Shown: in pieces, positions 26,711-35,307 of the stretch
Layout of the letters: the number at the start of each line of letters is the position of its first letter
How positions within the stretch are numbered: position 1 is the stretch's first letter
Origin: Mycobacterium sp. E787
GTDB taxonomy: Bacteria; Actinomycetota; Actinomycetes; Mycobacteriales; Mycobacteriaceae
Length of the DNA: 64,000 bases
Assembly: GCF_001668725.1 (NCBI RefSeq)
Contig: NZ_LZKL01000084.1
Coordinates: 62,001 to 126,000, forward strand
Reading direction: 5' to 3'
Notes under the pieces: model-generated
The model's database searches: none
Seen by the model: only the letters and a program-made list of their open reading frames with translations
Told to the model about the DNA's origin: nothing
Position numbers and translations under genes: made by a program

Positions 26711-27085
26711 ATGGCCCGGACAGACATCGGTCGCGCGAAGTGGCCGGCGCTCGGCGCGATCCTGCTGTCGGCCGCCGGGGTGTTCTGCGCGGCGCCGGCG
26801 ATCGGCGATCCGACCGACGATGCGTTCGTCTCGGCGCTCGCGAAGAACGGGATCACCATGTCCGACCGCAACGCCGAGGTGTCGTTGGGGCATACCGTGT
26901 GCGCCGGATTCGATCAGGGTCAACCCTCAACCGAGGTGGCGATGAGGATCGTCAGGGAAACCCCGCTCTCGCCGAAACAAGCCGGTTACTTCGTCGGCGT
27001 TTCGGTGGCCGCCTACTGCCCGCAATATCGGGGCAAGACCGACAATTCGTTCAATTGGGCGGTGCCGTTTCCCCCGATGATGTGA
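26711..27085 (+). CDS. Secreted DUF732 family protein (first copy)
   Basis: 124-aa protein with a cleavable signal peptide (ALGAILLSAAGVFCAAPAIGDP) followed by a small helical DUF732 domain: DDAFVSALAKNGI, a Cys near residue 63, and AAYCPQYRG with the second Cys, probably a disulphide. The ATG at 26711 has a GAAGGA site and puts the signal peptide at the N-terminus; a TTG 36 bp upstream is less likely. Function unknown. A paralogue follows 70 bp downstream. Confidence 0.88.
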   Translation: MARTDIGRAKWPALGAILLSAAGVFCAAPAIGDPTDDAFVSALAKNGITMSDRNAEVSLGHTVCAGFDQGQPSTEVAMRIVRETPLSPKQAGYFVGVSVAAYCPQYRGKTDNSFNWAVPFPPMM

Positions 27086-27155
27086 GGCGCGTCTTACCTG
27101 AGGTGTGGTCGAGTTATTTTTGCATGGACGCCATTCGTCCGCGCGAAGAGGAACC

Positions 27156-27491
27156 ATGGCCCATTCGAGGGTAGGTGCACCTGCGCGGATTCTCGTCGCG
27201 ATCCTGCTGGGCGCCGCCGCGGCGCTCACCGCAACTCCGGCAGCCGCCGATCAGGCCGACGATGACTTCGTGGCGGCGCTTGTGGGCCAAGGGATTCCGG
27301 TGCCTGACGCCAACGCCGCGGTCCAGGAAGGCCGCATCATGTGCACCCTGCTCGACCAGGGCACAACCCGGCCCCTGCTCTTGCTGCGGCTGATGCGGGA
27401 CACGAATCTCTCCGCAAGGCAGGCCGGTTTTTTCCTGGGCATTTCGACGGCGGCGTATTGCCCGCAATATCGGGTCACGGTGAGCGAATAG
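27156..27491 (+). CDS. Secreted DUF732 family protein (second copy)
   Basis: 111-aa paralogue of the preceding gene: signal peptide ILVAILLGAAAALTATPAAA, then DDDFVAALVGQGIPV, Cys in IMCTLLDQG and the ending AAYCPQYRVT. The ATG at 27156 follows an AGAGGAA site. The pair is a local duplication; this copy lacks the Trp/Pro-rich tail of the first. It is convergent with the 4Fe-4S protein gene, 2 bp apart. Confidence 0.88.
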   Translation: MAHSRVGAPARILVAILLGAAAALTATPAAADQADDDFVAALVGQGIPVPDANAAVQEGRIMCTLLDQGTTRPLLLLRLMRDTNLSARQAGFFLGISTAAYCPQYRVTVSE

Positions 27492-27493
27492 GT

Positions 27494-28525
27494 TCAGCGG
27501 CCACGCACTCCGCCGTCGACGACTTTCACCGGCTTGTGCGGAAAACGGCGTTCGGCGTGCGCCTTTGCCCGCGAGTTCGGCAGCACGTACAACGTTTCCC
27601 TCTTGTCCTGCAACGGCTTCAGCACCAGGTCCATGAACCCCTTGCGGTTGTCGAGGTACGGCTCGATCACGTCCTCTCCGGCCGGGCACACCGCCAGGCA
27701 ATAGGCGGCCTTGTAATTGGGCTTGAACGACAGGCTCTGCCACATTGAGGCGTTCTCCGAATCGCTTACCCGCGAACGAAAGTCCGCCGCGTCGGCGCTG
27801 TCTGCGACGGTCTGCACCCAATCGGTGAACCCGCCCATGAACTCGCGATAGTTGTGCACCGAACAGGAGACGAAGTCGAAGTCGCCGTCCTTGCCGATCG
27901 CGCCGACGGGGCACGCGGCCACACACAACTTGCACTCCAGACAGGGGCTGTAGTCCAGCGGCCGGCCGTAGGCACTGATCGGCGCGTCGACCAGGATCGT
28001 CCCGAGCAGGATGAAGTTGCCGAACTTCGGATGAATCACGTTGCGGTGGATGCCCATCACGCCAAGGCCCGCGGCCACGGCGACGGGCTTGTGCGCCACG
28101 ACCCAGATCCGGCCGGGGAAGTTGTCCATATCCATCGGGAAGGTCGCCGAGGGGTTCAGCGCCCGGTAGCCGACGTCCTGCAGCCGGCGCACGATGCGGT
28201 GAGCCGCCTCGTTGAGCACCTCGCCGCTGCGGTGGAACTCCTGATTTGCCACGCTGCGCGCCGTCGATCGGACGTTGTCGCGGTTCATCTTGACGACCAG
28301 CGAGATGTAGCTCTTGGCTCCGGGCAGCGCGGCCTCAACGTGTTCGACCTCGGATGCGAGGTCGGGATTGTCGACACTGGCGAACGCGACGTCGTCGACG
28401 CCGGCGTCCAGGCAAATCTCGCGCAGCCACTCGGCGTCCAGCGCACCGGGCCGCCGCCTGGTGCGCGAGCGCACCCGGCGCACGGTGGGGTGGTCGGCCA
28501 GCCGCCGGGGAAGTTTTTCCGCCAT
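27494..28525 (-). CDS. 4Fe-4S double-cluster oxidoreductase (QueG/reductive-dehalogenase-like)
   Basis: 343-aa cytoplasmic protein. CLECKLCVAACPVGAI is a complete first 4Fe-4S motif; the second cluster seems to use CSVHN plus AYCLAVCPAG, a pattern closer to reductive dehalogenases than to QueG. The N-terminal part carries a nitroreductase-like/cobalamin-binding type region (SYISLVVKMNRDN, NFPGRIWVVAHKPVAVAAGLG). No Tat signal is present. The ATG at 28525 lies beside the GTATGGTACATAATAC element at 28531. The substrate is unknown. Confidence 0.78.
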   Translation of the reverse strand: MAEKLPRRLADHPTVRRVRSRTRRRPGALDAEWLREICLDAGVDDVAFASVDNPDLASEVEHVEAALPGAKSYISLVVKMNRDNVRSTARSVANQEFHRSGEVLNEAAHRIVRRLQDVGYRALNPSATFPMDMDNFPGRIWVVAHKPVAVAAGLGVMGIHRNVIHPKFGNFILLGTILVDAPISAYGRPLDYSPCLECKLCVAACPVGAIGKDGDFDFVSCSVHNYREFMGGFTDWVQTVADSADAADFRSRVSDSENASMWQSLSFKPNYKAAYCLAVCPAGEDVIEPYLDNRKGFMDLVLKPLQDKRETLYVLPNSRAKAHAERRFPHKPVKVVDGGVRGR

Positions 28526-28530
28526 GCTGA

Positions 28531-28546
28531 GTATGGTACATAATAC
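28531..28546. promoter_or_regulatory. Imperfect palindrome before the 4Fe-4S gene
   Basis: GTATGGTACATAATAC contains TATG-GTA-CATA as a perfect inverted core, 6-21 bp upstream of the ATG at 28525 in the gap to the divergent small gene. It could be an operator or hold a -10 element. Confidence 0.35.
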
Positions 28547-28629
28547 CCAGGAGTGCGCGCTGAGTGCCCGTGGCGTCCCGTTTATGAACGGCGTTTGACT
28601 TCGCTGTGAACGCATGCGAGCCTGTCGCC

Positions 28630-28866
28630 GTGATCGAGTTGAGCGAGCAGCAGATCATCGACGGGGTGGCCGGTCGATTGACCAGGAAATATCCAAGCAT
28701 TTCGGCAGATACCGTGAGTGCGGTCGTGCGGCACATCCATGCCCGCTTCGACGGCAGGCCGGTCCGCGAGTACATACCGCTTCTCGTCGAGCGGTTCGCG
28801 GCGCAGGACCTGGAACTGCTGGCGTTGACGCCCGAAGACGAGGCTGATCAGGCCATCGCGGTTTGA
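28630..28866 (+). CDS. Small three-helix-bundle dimerisation-domain protein
   Basis: 78-aa acidic protein (IELSEQQIIDGVAGRLTRKYP, then HARFDGRPVREYIPLLVERF). This layout matches the short mycobacterial proteins annotated with a three-helix bundle dimerisation domain; function unknown. GTG at 28630 is preferred; an in-frame GTG at 28606 would add eight residues. No clear ribosome site, so the transcript may be leaderless. Confidence 0.7.
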   Translation: MIELSEQQIIDGVAGRLTRKYPSISADTVSAVVRHIHARFDGRPVREYIPLLVERFAAQDLELLALTPEDEADQAIAV

Positions 28867-29206
28867 CCGCCCGGCGCGCGCGACCCCCGCACCGTGGGGC
28901 CGCCGGCGCACACGGCCAGATGCCCAGCAAGCCAGGCGATTTCAGCCCGGACCCTTGTTCGGTCTCGTGGCGGCCCGGCCACGCGCCCTGCATTCGGCGC
29001 CACCGGGGGTTACGATCCGTACACGGTCACCTACCCCTCCACATGCCAATCTGTGTTGACTCTGCGGGCCGCTGAGAAGGCCCCAGGGCAGCTTTGTCGG
29101 ATGCGCGGTCTGACCGTGTGCAACCCATGGTCGCCGATCCCTTTCGCGGCTTTGGCGGATCGTTTGCGATCAACACCCGCCCCCCTCATTTCGGAAGGTG
29201 CCCGGC
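28867..29206. other. 340-bp gap upstream of the lactate permease
   Basis: No gene-like frame with good coding character. A TTGACT hexamer occurs at 29056-29061 but no convincing -10 follows. A GGAAGG ribosome site for the next gene lies at 29193-29198. Confidence 0.5.
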
Positions 29207-30835
29207 ATGTATCGCCAAATCCTTGATCCCGTCGCCCATTCGCTGGCCTGGAGCTCGCTGGTGGCCGTCCTGCCGCTGGCCACGCTCTTCGTGATGCTTG
29301 GCGTCTTGCGGATCAGGGCCTGGCTGGCATCGGTGGTGTCCCTCGCGGTCGCGATCGCGATCGCGACCGCGGTCTACGCGATGCCCATCGGGCAGGCCGT
29401 GCTGGCGGGCAGCGAAGGCGCGGTCTTCGGATTCTTCCCGATCCTCTGGATCGTGATCAACGCGATCTGGGTTTACCAGATGACGGTCGAGACAGGCCAT
29501 TTCGATGTGCTGCGGCGCAGTTTCGCTACCGTCAGCGAGGATCACCGCATTCAGGCGATCATCATCGCGTTTTCCTTCGGCGCGTTGCTCGAAGCGCTGG
29601 CCGGATTCGGCACGCCGGTCGCGGTGACCTCCGTGATGCTGCTCGCCTTGGGCTTCAAACCGCTCAAGGCGGCGGTCCTTGCGCTCGTCGCCAACACCGC
29701 GCCGGTCGCATACGGGGCGATGGCGACACCGATCATCACCCTTGCCAAGACGTCCGGATTGCCGACCGACACGCTCGGCGCCATGGTCGGGCGGCAAACC
29801 CCGATCCTGGCCGTCTTCGTCCCCTTGGCGCTCGTCGCCATCGCCGACGGGGCGCGCGGCGTGCGCGAAACATGGCTCACCGCCCTCACCGGCGGCGTGG
29901 TTTTCGGCCTCGGCCAATACGCCACCTCGAACTTCTTGTCTGTGCCGCTGGCCGACGTGATCGCCTCCCTGCTTTCCGCCGGCGCCGTGGTGGCGATGGT
30001 GCGCGTGCGGCCGCCGCAGGCCGAACACACGCGCGCCATGGTCTCCGCGGGCGCCGGTGCCGATGCGCCGCCCCCCGAGGAGGGTGAGGATGCCGACTCA
30101 CGCGGCGACGTGCTCCGCGCCTACGCGCCCTACGCGATCATCATCGCCGTCTTCGTGATCTGCCAGATCTCTGCGGTGAAGAAGCTGCTCGATCACGCCA
30201 CCTTCACCGTGCACTGGCCGGGACTGCATCTCTACACGGCCAAGGGCACCGCGTCGGCGCTGCCCAACTTCACCTTCAACCTGCTCACCACGCCGGGCAC
30301 CCAGATGCTCGTCGCGGGCGTCCTCACCATGTTGGCGCTGCGGCTGTCGCCGATCAGGGCGCACAGCGCGTACGCCGCGACGCTGCATCAGCTGCGCTGG
30401 GCCATCGTCACCGTGATGTCCGTGCTCGCACTGGCTTTCGTGATGAACGCGTCCGGACAGACCATCACGCTGGGCACCTGGATGGCCGGCACCGGCGGCG
30501 CGTTCGCGGTTATCTCCCCGATACTCGGCTGGCTCGGTGTGGCAGTGACCGGATCGGACACCTCGTCGAATTCTCTGTTCGGCGCGCTGCAGGTCACCGC
30601 GGCTGCCAAGGCGGGGCTGTCGCCGGTGTTGATGGCCGCCGGCAACAGCTCCGGCGGCGTGCTCGGCAAAATGATCTCGCCGCAGAACCTCGCGATCGGT
30701 GCTGCGGCGGTCGGGGTGCACGGCAAAGAGGGCGACATCTTCCGCCGCGTGTTCATCTGGAGCCTGGTGTTCCTGGCATTCATCTGCGTCCTGTCGGGAC
30801 TGCAGGCCTCGCTGCTGTCCTGGATGGTGCCCTGA
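29207..30835 (+). CDS. lctP: L-lactate permease family transporter
   Basis: 542-aa membrane protein with about fourteen helices. Family motifs include GAVFGFFPILWIVINAIWVYQ, FSFGALLEALAGFGTPVA, GWLGVAVTGSDTSSNSLFGALQ and NSSGGVLGKMISPQNLAIG. It should import lactate or glycolate with protons. The ATG at 29207 has a GGAAGG site 8 bp upstream. No lactate dehydrogenase is adjacent, so its metabolic partner is elsewhere. Confidence 0.94.
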   Translation: MYRQILDPVAHSLAWSSLVAVLPLATLFVMLGVLRIRAWLASVVSLAVAIAIATAVYAMPIGQAVLAGSEGAVFGFFPILWIVINAIWVYQMTVETGHFDVLRRSFATVSEDHRIQAIIIAFSFGALLEALAGFGTPVAVTSVMLLALGFKPLKAAVLALVANTAPVAYGAMATPIITLAKTSGLPTDTLGAMVGRQTPILAVFVPLALVAIADGARGVRETWLTALTGGVVFGLGQYATSNFLSVPLADVIASLLSAGAVVAMVRVRPPQAEHTRAMVSAGAGADAPPPEEGEDADSRGDVLRAYAPYAIIIAVFVICQISAVKKLLDHATFTVHWPGLHLYTAKGTASALPNFTFNLLTTPGTQMLVAGVLTMLALRLSPIRAHSAYAATLHQLRWAIVTVMSVLALAFVMNASGQTITLGTWMAGTGGAFAVISPILGWLGVAVTGSDTSSNSLFGALQVTAAAKAGLSPVLMAAGNSSGGVLGKMISPQNLAIGAAAVGVHGKEGDIFRRVFIWSLVFLAFICVLSGLQASLLSWMVP

Positions 30836-30863
30836 ATTCCGATGCAGGTGTCGTCGGGCGAAC

Positions 30864-31421
30864 TCAGCCCGGTGTGACGACGTTGTCGGTGCCCCTGATC
30901 GAGATCCGTGGCGTCCCGGCGCGGTAGACCACCCGGTTTCCGGAGCCATCCGTGTCGATCGCGTCCGCGTTGTCGGCGACCACTTTGTTGTGCGAGCCCC
31001 TGACGATGAGCTGCGAGCAGTGGCCGGCCACGTAGGCCGCGTTTGCGTTGCCGGCAATTGTCAGTTCGGCGCGATCGCAGACCACCGTGAACCTGGCGTG
31101 GCTGGGCTCCTCGGTCAGGTTTCCACCCGGAACCACGGTGAGCGCCCCCGACAGGTCCGCGGTGGGTTCCGCAGCAGCCGAGGACGTGGCCGGCGCCGGA
31201 TGCCTCTCGGCCCGGTAGGGATGGAGCACGAGGATGGCGAACAGCAAGGCGAAGGGCGCCAAGGCGATGAGCCAGATGGTGCCGAATCGCCGACGGCGCA
31301 GGAGGTCGTACTGGGAACCCGGCTCGTCTCCGGCCGGAACAGACTCCGGCGGGCCGGCTGAAGCGTCAGCGAGCCGCCGTTCCAACTCCCTGATTCGCTT
31401 TTCGGGATCGTCGGAGTCCAT
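30864..31421 (-). CDS. DUF3060 membrane-anchored protein
   Basis: 185-aa protein: a charged N-terminus MDSDDPEKRIRELERRLAD, one helix (TIWLIALAPFALLFAILVLH) and an outer domain of repeated short beta strands (FTVVCDRAELTIAGNANAAYV, QLIVRGSHNKVVADNADAI), typical of mycobacterial DUF3060 proteins. ATG 31421 fits the family start; ATG 31430 would add three residues. Function unknown. Confidence 0.82.
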   Translation of the reverse strand: MDSDDPEKRIRELERRLADASAGPPESVPAGDEPGSQYDLLRRRRFGTIWLIALAPFALLFAILVLHPYRAERHPAPATSSAAAEPTADLSGALTVVPGGNLTEEPSHARFTVVCDRAELTIAGNANAAYVAGHCSQLIVRGSHNKVVADNADAIDTDGSGNRVVYRAGTPRISIRGTDNVVTPG

Positions 31422-31673
31422 AACGGGCATGGTCCCACAACTTGCCCTTGGGTTGCCCTCGGGAGCGCCGGGCTCGGGCGCCGACCCACAGCCGGCCGCC
31501 GCTTGCCGGCGCGCGATCGGTCGTCGCGCTCGGACCGGGTCCGGCCGTGAAAACACCTGTGCCGCTTGAGGAAACGATCCCGCAGGGCCTCGGGTTCGAG
31601 TGCGGAGCCGCCCCCGCTCGCCGCTCACTATCGCCATCCGGGCCCCTTTCGTCGGGCATCGGAGCGATAAGAA

Positions 31674-32459
31674 ATGGAAAAGATTGCCACAGGCGTTGCG
31701 CACGCCACTAAGCTGCTGTTCGTGGGCAGAGGTGTGTTAGCCGTCGGCAGGAGCCGCTGGCTGGCATTGGCGGCCTCCCTTGTGGTGTCGGCCGCGATCG
31801 TCTACGCCCAGGGCGCCAAGCCCCTGCACGCCGAAAGCGCCAAACCGCCCTGCTGCGTGGACAACCCGGCTCCCGGCCCGGCGGCACCGGCGTCCGGCCC
31901 CGCCGCCCCGCCGTCCATGGTGGCCGGCGCGCCGCCCGCAGCCGCGGCCGCCCCGCCGCAGATCGCCACCCCGGCCGAGGTGGAAAAGCTGGCGGCAGGT
32001 GCTCCCGCCGCTGCCCAGCAATTCCTGTTCCCGTTGTCCCCCGGTGTCGCGTCGGAACAGCGGTTGCAGGTGAAGACCATCTGGGCGGCGCGCGCCATCA
32101 GCGTGCTGTTCCCTGAGATCACCACGATCTACGGGTACCGGGAGGATCCGTTGCCGTGGCATCCCAACGGCTTGGCGATCGACGTGATGATTCCCAACCA
32201 CGCCTCCCCTGAGGGCATCCAGCTGGGCAACGAGATCGCCGGGTACGCATTGGCGAATGCGAAAAGGTGGGGAATCAACCACGTGATCTGGCGGCAGAAG
32301 ATCTATCCGGGCGTCGGCTCGCCGAGCTGGACCGCGGATTACGGCAACGAAACCCTCAACCACTACGACCACGTCCACATCGCCACCAACGGCGGCGGGT
32401 ACCCCACCGGGCACGAGACTTATTACATCGGGTCGATGACCCCGGCGCCGCCACAGTGA
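31674..32459 (+). CDS. Secreted M15/ARB_07466-like putative peptidoglycan peptidase
   Basis: 261-aa protein with an N-terminal hydrophobic segment (WLALAASLVVSAAIVYAQG), an Ala/Pro-rich linker and a C-terminal ~130-residue domain. PWHPNGLAIDVMIPN and HYDHVHIAT give the His, Asp and His of a VanY/M15-like zinc site, suggesting a cell-wall carboxypeptidase fold. The ATG at 31674 could be replaced by GTG 31722, which puts the signal nearer the N-terminus. Activity is inferred. Confidence 0.78.
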   Translation: MEKIATGVAHATKLLFVGRGVLAVGRSRWLALAASLVVSAAIVYAQGAKPLHAESAKPPCCVDNPAPGPAAPASGPAAPPSMVAGAPPAAAAAPPQIATPAEVEKLAAGAPAAAQQFLFPLSPGVASEQRLQVKTIWAARAISVLFPEITTIYGYREDPLPWHPNGLAIDVMIPNHASPEGIQLGNEIAGYALANAKRWGINHVIWRQKIYPGVGSPSWTADYGNETLNHYDHVHIATNGGGYPTGHETYYIGSMTPAPPQ

Positions 32460-32585
32460 TTCATTGACGGGGAGAGCCCCAATCCCGGCCGACCTCAAGG
32501 ATCCTCCAAGGCCTCACCCCCAAGCTGCGGATGACCCGTCGCGCGTTGCGGCAGGAGTCATTCCGGGCGAAGGAACGAGGACGAC

Positions 32586-32915
32586 ATGACACAGGTAACC
32601 GACCCCCGTGGCGCCGTGTGGTCCGTGCGCCGGCGCCGGTGGTATCGCTTGTCCGCTTGGATGTTCACCGACTCCGGGGGCGTCAGCCCCGCGACATTGG
32701 TCACCAGCGTGGTGGTCATCGGGTTGTGGTGGCCCTTCTGGTTTGTGGCGCATTGGCTCGGTTTGCCGTGGCGGATCGTGATCAAGCGCGACGGCCACAC
32801 GGTGGGCGAAGAGCGCGTGCGCGGCTGGGGTCGGTCGCGTCGGCGCATCCGGGAGATCCTGGCGGCGGCGACCGCGGGAACGCCGCGGCCGCAAGGCCTT
32901 AGCGAACCGGCCTAA
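32586..32915 (+). CDS. Small conserved membrane protein
   Basis: 109-aa protein with one or two hydrophobic helices (LVTSVVVIGLWWPFWFVAHWLG) and a basic C-terminus (RVRGWGRSRRRIREIL). An ACGAGGA ribosome site precedes the ATG. Its stop overlaps that of the convergent PE gene. No known function. Confidence 0.75.
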   Translation: MTQVTDPRGAVWSVRRRRWYRLSAWMFTDSGGVSPATLVTSVVVIGLWWPFWFVAHWLGLPWRIVIKRDGHTVGEERVRGWGRSRRRIREILAAATAGTPRPQGLSEPA

Positions 32916-34009
32916 CCGAGCAGGCCCAGCAGGCCACCGGTGAGCACCGGGGGCACGGTCAGTTGGCCCCCGCCGAGGCTCGCGGGCAGGGTCAGCACGC
33001 CACCGGTGAGAATCGAGGGGATGCCGACGTCCCCACCGCCGGCGACCGGCGGCAAGGTCAGCACGCCGCCGGTGAGAATCGAGGGGATGCCGACGTTTCC
33101 GCCGCCGGCGATGGGCGGCAACGTCAACAAGCCGCCGGTGAGGAGCGACGGCACGCTCAGCTGCCCACCGCCCAGCATCGGAGGCAGCGTCACCGCGCCG
33201 CCGTTGACGATCGCGCTCACGACACTGGTGATCGGCGGCACGGTATAGATGCCACCGCCGAGGCTCGAGGGCAGACTCAGCAGGCCACCGGTGAGGATCG
33301 AGGGCAGGCTCAGGATTCCGCCGCCGAGCGATGCGGGCAGGTTCAGCACACCGCCGGTCAGGATCGACGGCACGTCCAGCTCCCCGCCGCCCAGGAAGGA
33401 AGGCAGGGCCACCACGCCGCCGTTGATGATGGGGCTTATGGCGCTGACAACGGCGGGACCGACGCTGGACAGCGGCGGCACGGTCAATTGCGCGCCACCG
33501 AGTACCGGTGGCAGAGTCAGCGCACCGCCCGCGATGAGCGACGGCACGCTCAGCACGCCACCGCCCAGGATCGGCGGCAGGCTCACCACACCACCGTCCA
33601 GCGACAGGCTTGCGCTGCCGCCCAGGATCGACGACAGGCTCAGGTCGGCGGCGGCGGCACTGTGGATCGACTGCCCGAGCACTCCCTGGACGGGCGCGTT
33701 GATGGCGCCCATCGCGGCGGCCGCGGCGTTGGCCACCTCAGTGCTGAGGTAGGCGTCCGCGCCCGCCTTGATCAAACCGACGAACTCCCCGTGGAACGCG
33801 CTGGCTTGGGCGTTGAGGGTTTGGAAATCCTGACCGAAATCGTTGAACATCGCTGCGACCAAGGCCGAGACCTCGTCCTGTGCCGCCGCGGCCACCGCGG
33901 TCGTGGGCGCCGCGGCCGATGCGGCGGACCCGGCCAACAACGAGCGAATGCCTGCCAGATCGCGAGCCGCCGCCGCCACCTCGTCTGGTGCGGTCACCAG
34001 ATATGACAC
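32912..34009 (-). CDS. PE-family protein with 22-residue tandem repeats
   Basis: 365-aa cell-surface protein. Residues 1-95 are a PE domain (MSYLVTAPDEVAAAARDLAG, then an Ala-rich helical hairpin) that should direct ESX secretion. The rest is built of repeats of the form L-x-V-P-S-I-L-T-G-G-V-L-x-L-P-x-x-x-G-G-G, 22 residues per unit, not the PGRS type. At DNA level the units are 66 bp; for example GAGAATCGAGGGGATGCC recurs at 33008 and 33074. GTG 34009 has a GGAGG site at proper spacing. No PPE partner or esx gene is adjacent. Confidence 0.9.
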   Translation of the reverse strand: MSYLVTAPDEVAAAARDLAGIRSLLAGSAASAAAPTTAVAAAAQDEVSALVAAMFNDFGQDFQTLNAQASAFHGEFVGLIKAGADAYLSTEVANAAAAAMGAINAPVQGVLGQSIHSAAAADLSLSSILGGSASLSLDGGVVSLPPILGGGVLSVPSLIAGGALTLPPVLGGAQLTVPPLSSVGPAVVSAISPIINGGVVALPSFLGGGELDVPSILTGGVLNLPASLGGGILSLPSILTGGLLSLPSSLGGGIYTVPPITSVVSAIVNGGAVTLPPMLGGGQLSVPSLLTGGLLTLPPIAGGGNVGIPSILTGGVLTLPPVAGGGDVGIPSILTGGVLTLPASLGGGQLTVPPVLTGGLLGLLG

Positions 34010-34186
34010 ATGCGCCTCCAGTTCGATCGGATGCGATGGTCGCCCGACGACCTAAGTGACATGACTCTAATGGGAAAGGCACAAAATAGCCACGAAAATT
34101 CGCCTTTTCAGCAATTGGCAACCCGAATGGAATGTCTTTGTCGAGTCATAGGGCCTTTAGCGCCAATTCACGAAGTCCATCGCGCC

Positions 34187-34969
34187 TCATTGGGCGGTCC
34201 AACCGCCGTCGATCGAATAGCTTGCGCCGGTGATGGTGGCGGCCGCGTCGCCGGCCAGGAAGACCGCGAGGGCGCCAATGTCTTCGGGAGTCGTGTAGCG
34301 GGACATCGGCTGCTTTTCGGCAACAAATTCTTGCTTGGCCTCGTCAAAGGGCTTGCCCGTCGCGGCGGCGCGCGCCTCGACCTGCTTGGCCACCAGAGGT
34401 GTCATCACCCATCCGGGGCTGATCGCGTTGCACGTGACGCCGTGGTCGGCGGTTTCGATTGCGACCACCTTCGTCAGTCCGATTATCCCGTGCTTGGCCG
34501 CGACATACGCCGCCTTCCCCGCGCTGGCAACAAGGCCGTGCGCCGAGGCGATATTGATTATTCGACCCCAGCCACGGCCTTTCATCCCCGGCAGTGCACA
34601 CCGACAAGTGTGAAAAGCGGCCGACAAATTCGTGGCAATCACGGCGTCCCACTTCTCGACCGGGAAGTCCTCCACCTCCGCCACGAACTGGATGCCCGCA
34701 TTGTTGACGAGGACATCGATTGCTCCGAAGGTCTTTTCTGCGCCGCCGATCATGCCGGCGATCTCGTCCGGCTTGGTCACGTCCGCGCCCGAATAGGCCG
34801 CCGCCACCCCGAAATCCTGCTCGATGCCGCGTCGTTGCTCCTCCACGGCCTCCGGTTCGCCGAAGCCGTTGAGGGTCACGTTCGCGCCCTCCGCGGCGAA
34901 GGCGCGGGCGATGCCCAGACCGATACCCGACGTCGACCCTGTTACGAGAACAGACTTGCCGCGGATCAT
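34187..34969 (-). CDS. 3-hydroxybutyrate dehydrogenase-like SDR
   Basis: 260-aa NAD-dependent short-chain dehydrogenase. VTGSTSGIGLGIARAFA is the cofactor motif, NNAGIQFVAEVEDFPVEKWD the core, and the catalytic Ser-Tyr-Lys is seen as IASAHG...AAYVAAKHG. The QFVAEVE and PGWVMTPLV segments match D-3-hydroxybutyrate dehydrogenases. The ATG at 34969 overlaps the STAS gene stop (TGATG), so it is the last gene of the partner-switch operon, an unusual association. A 177-bp AT-richer gap then leads to the PE gene. Confidence 0.88.
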   Translation of the reverse strand: MIRGKSVLVTGSTSGIGLGIARAFAAEGANVTLNGFGEPEAVEEQRRGIEQDFGVAAAYSGADVTKPDEIAGMIGGAEKTFGAIDVLVNNAGIQFVAEVEDFPVEKWDAVIATNLSAAFHTCRCALPGMKGRGWGRIINIASAHGLVASAGKAAYVAAKHGIIGLTKVVAIETADHGVTCNAISPGWVMTPLVAKQVEARAAATGKPFDEAKQEFVAEKQPMSRYTTPEDIGALAVFLAGDAAATITGASYSIDGGWTAQ

Positions 34970-35307
34970 CAGCTGTCGGCGCGTCGGTGCTCGGCGGGCG
35001 GCGCGGACTCGGTGGCGACCAGCTCGGTCAGACCGCTGATGTTGAGAATCGGCATCAGGAGGGGGTGGGCGACGAGGCGGATGTCGTCGGCGCGGGCGAA
35101 CAGGGCGTTGATGGCGGCGCTGTCCAGGTACTCCACGGCGCTGAGGTCGACGGTGAGAGGTTCGCCGCTGCCGCCGGCTTCATTGCTGGCGGTGCTGAGG
35201 GCCTGGTTGAAGGCGTCGATGTTGCTCAGGTCGATTTCCCCCGCGGCGATCAGCACGAGATTCCCGTCGTTGCGGCGCGCGGTGTCGAGGGTGAGGGGCG
35301 TGGTCAT
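34969..35307 (-). CDS. STAS-domain anti-sigma-factor antagonist
   Basis: 112-aa SpoIIAA/RsbV-like protein. VDLSAVEYLDSAAINALF carries the phosphorylatable Ser63. It should be phosphorylated by a HATPase-type kinase and dephosphorylated by a SpoIIE-type phosphatase, and both domains are in the protein encoded just upstream, whose stop overlaps this ATG by 4 bp. The partner sigma factor is not in the window. Confidence 0.92.
   Translation of the reverse strand: MTTPLTLDTARRNDGNLVLIAAGEIDLSNIDAFNQALSTASNEAGGSGEPLTVDLSAVEYLDSAAINALFARADDIRLVAHPLLMPILNISGLTELVATESAPPAEHRRADS

Noticed and set aside
29186..30028. 280-codon minus-strand frame opposite lctP
   Set aside because: Shadow frame; it lacks any domain, while lctP carries family motifs throughout.
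32941..33760. Regular 66-bp repeats that resemble a CRISPR or satellite array
   Set aside because: The repeats are in frame and encode the 22-residue PE-protein modules; there are no unique spacers or cas genes.
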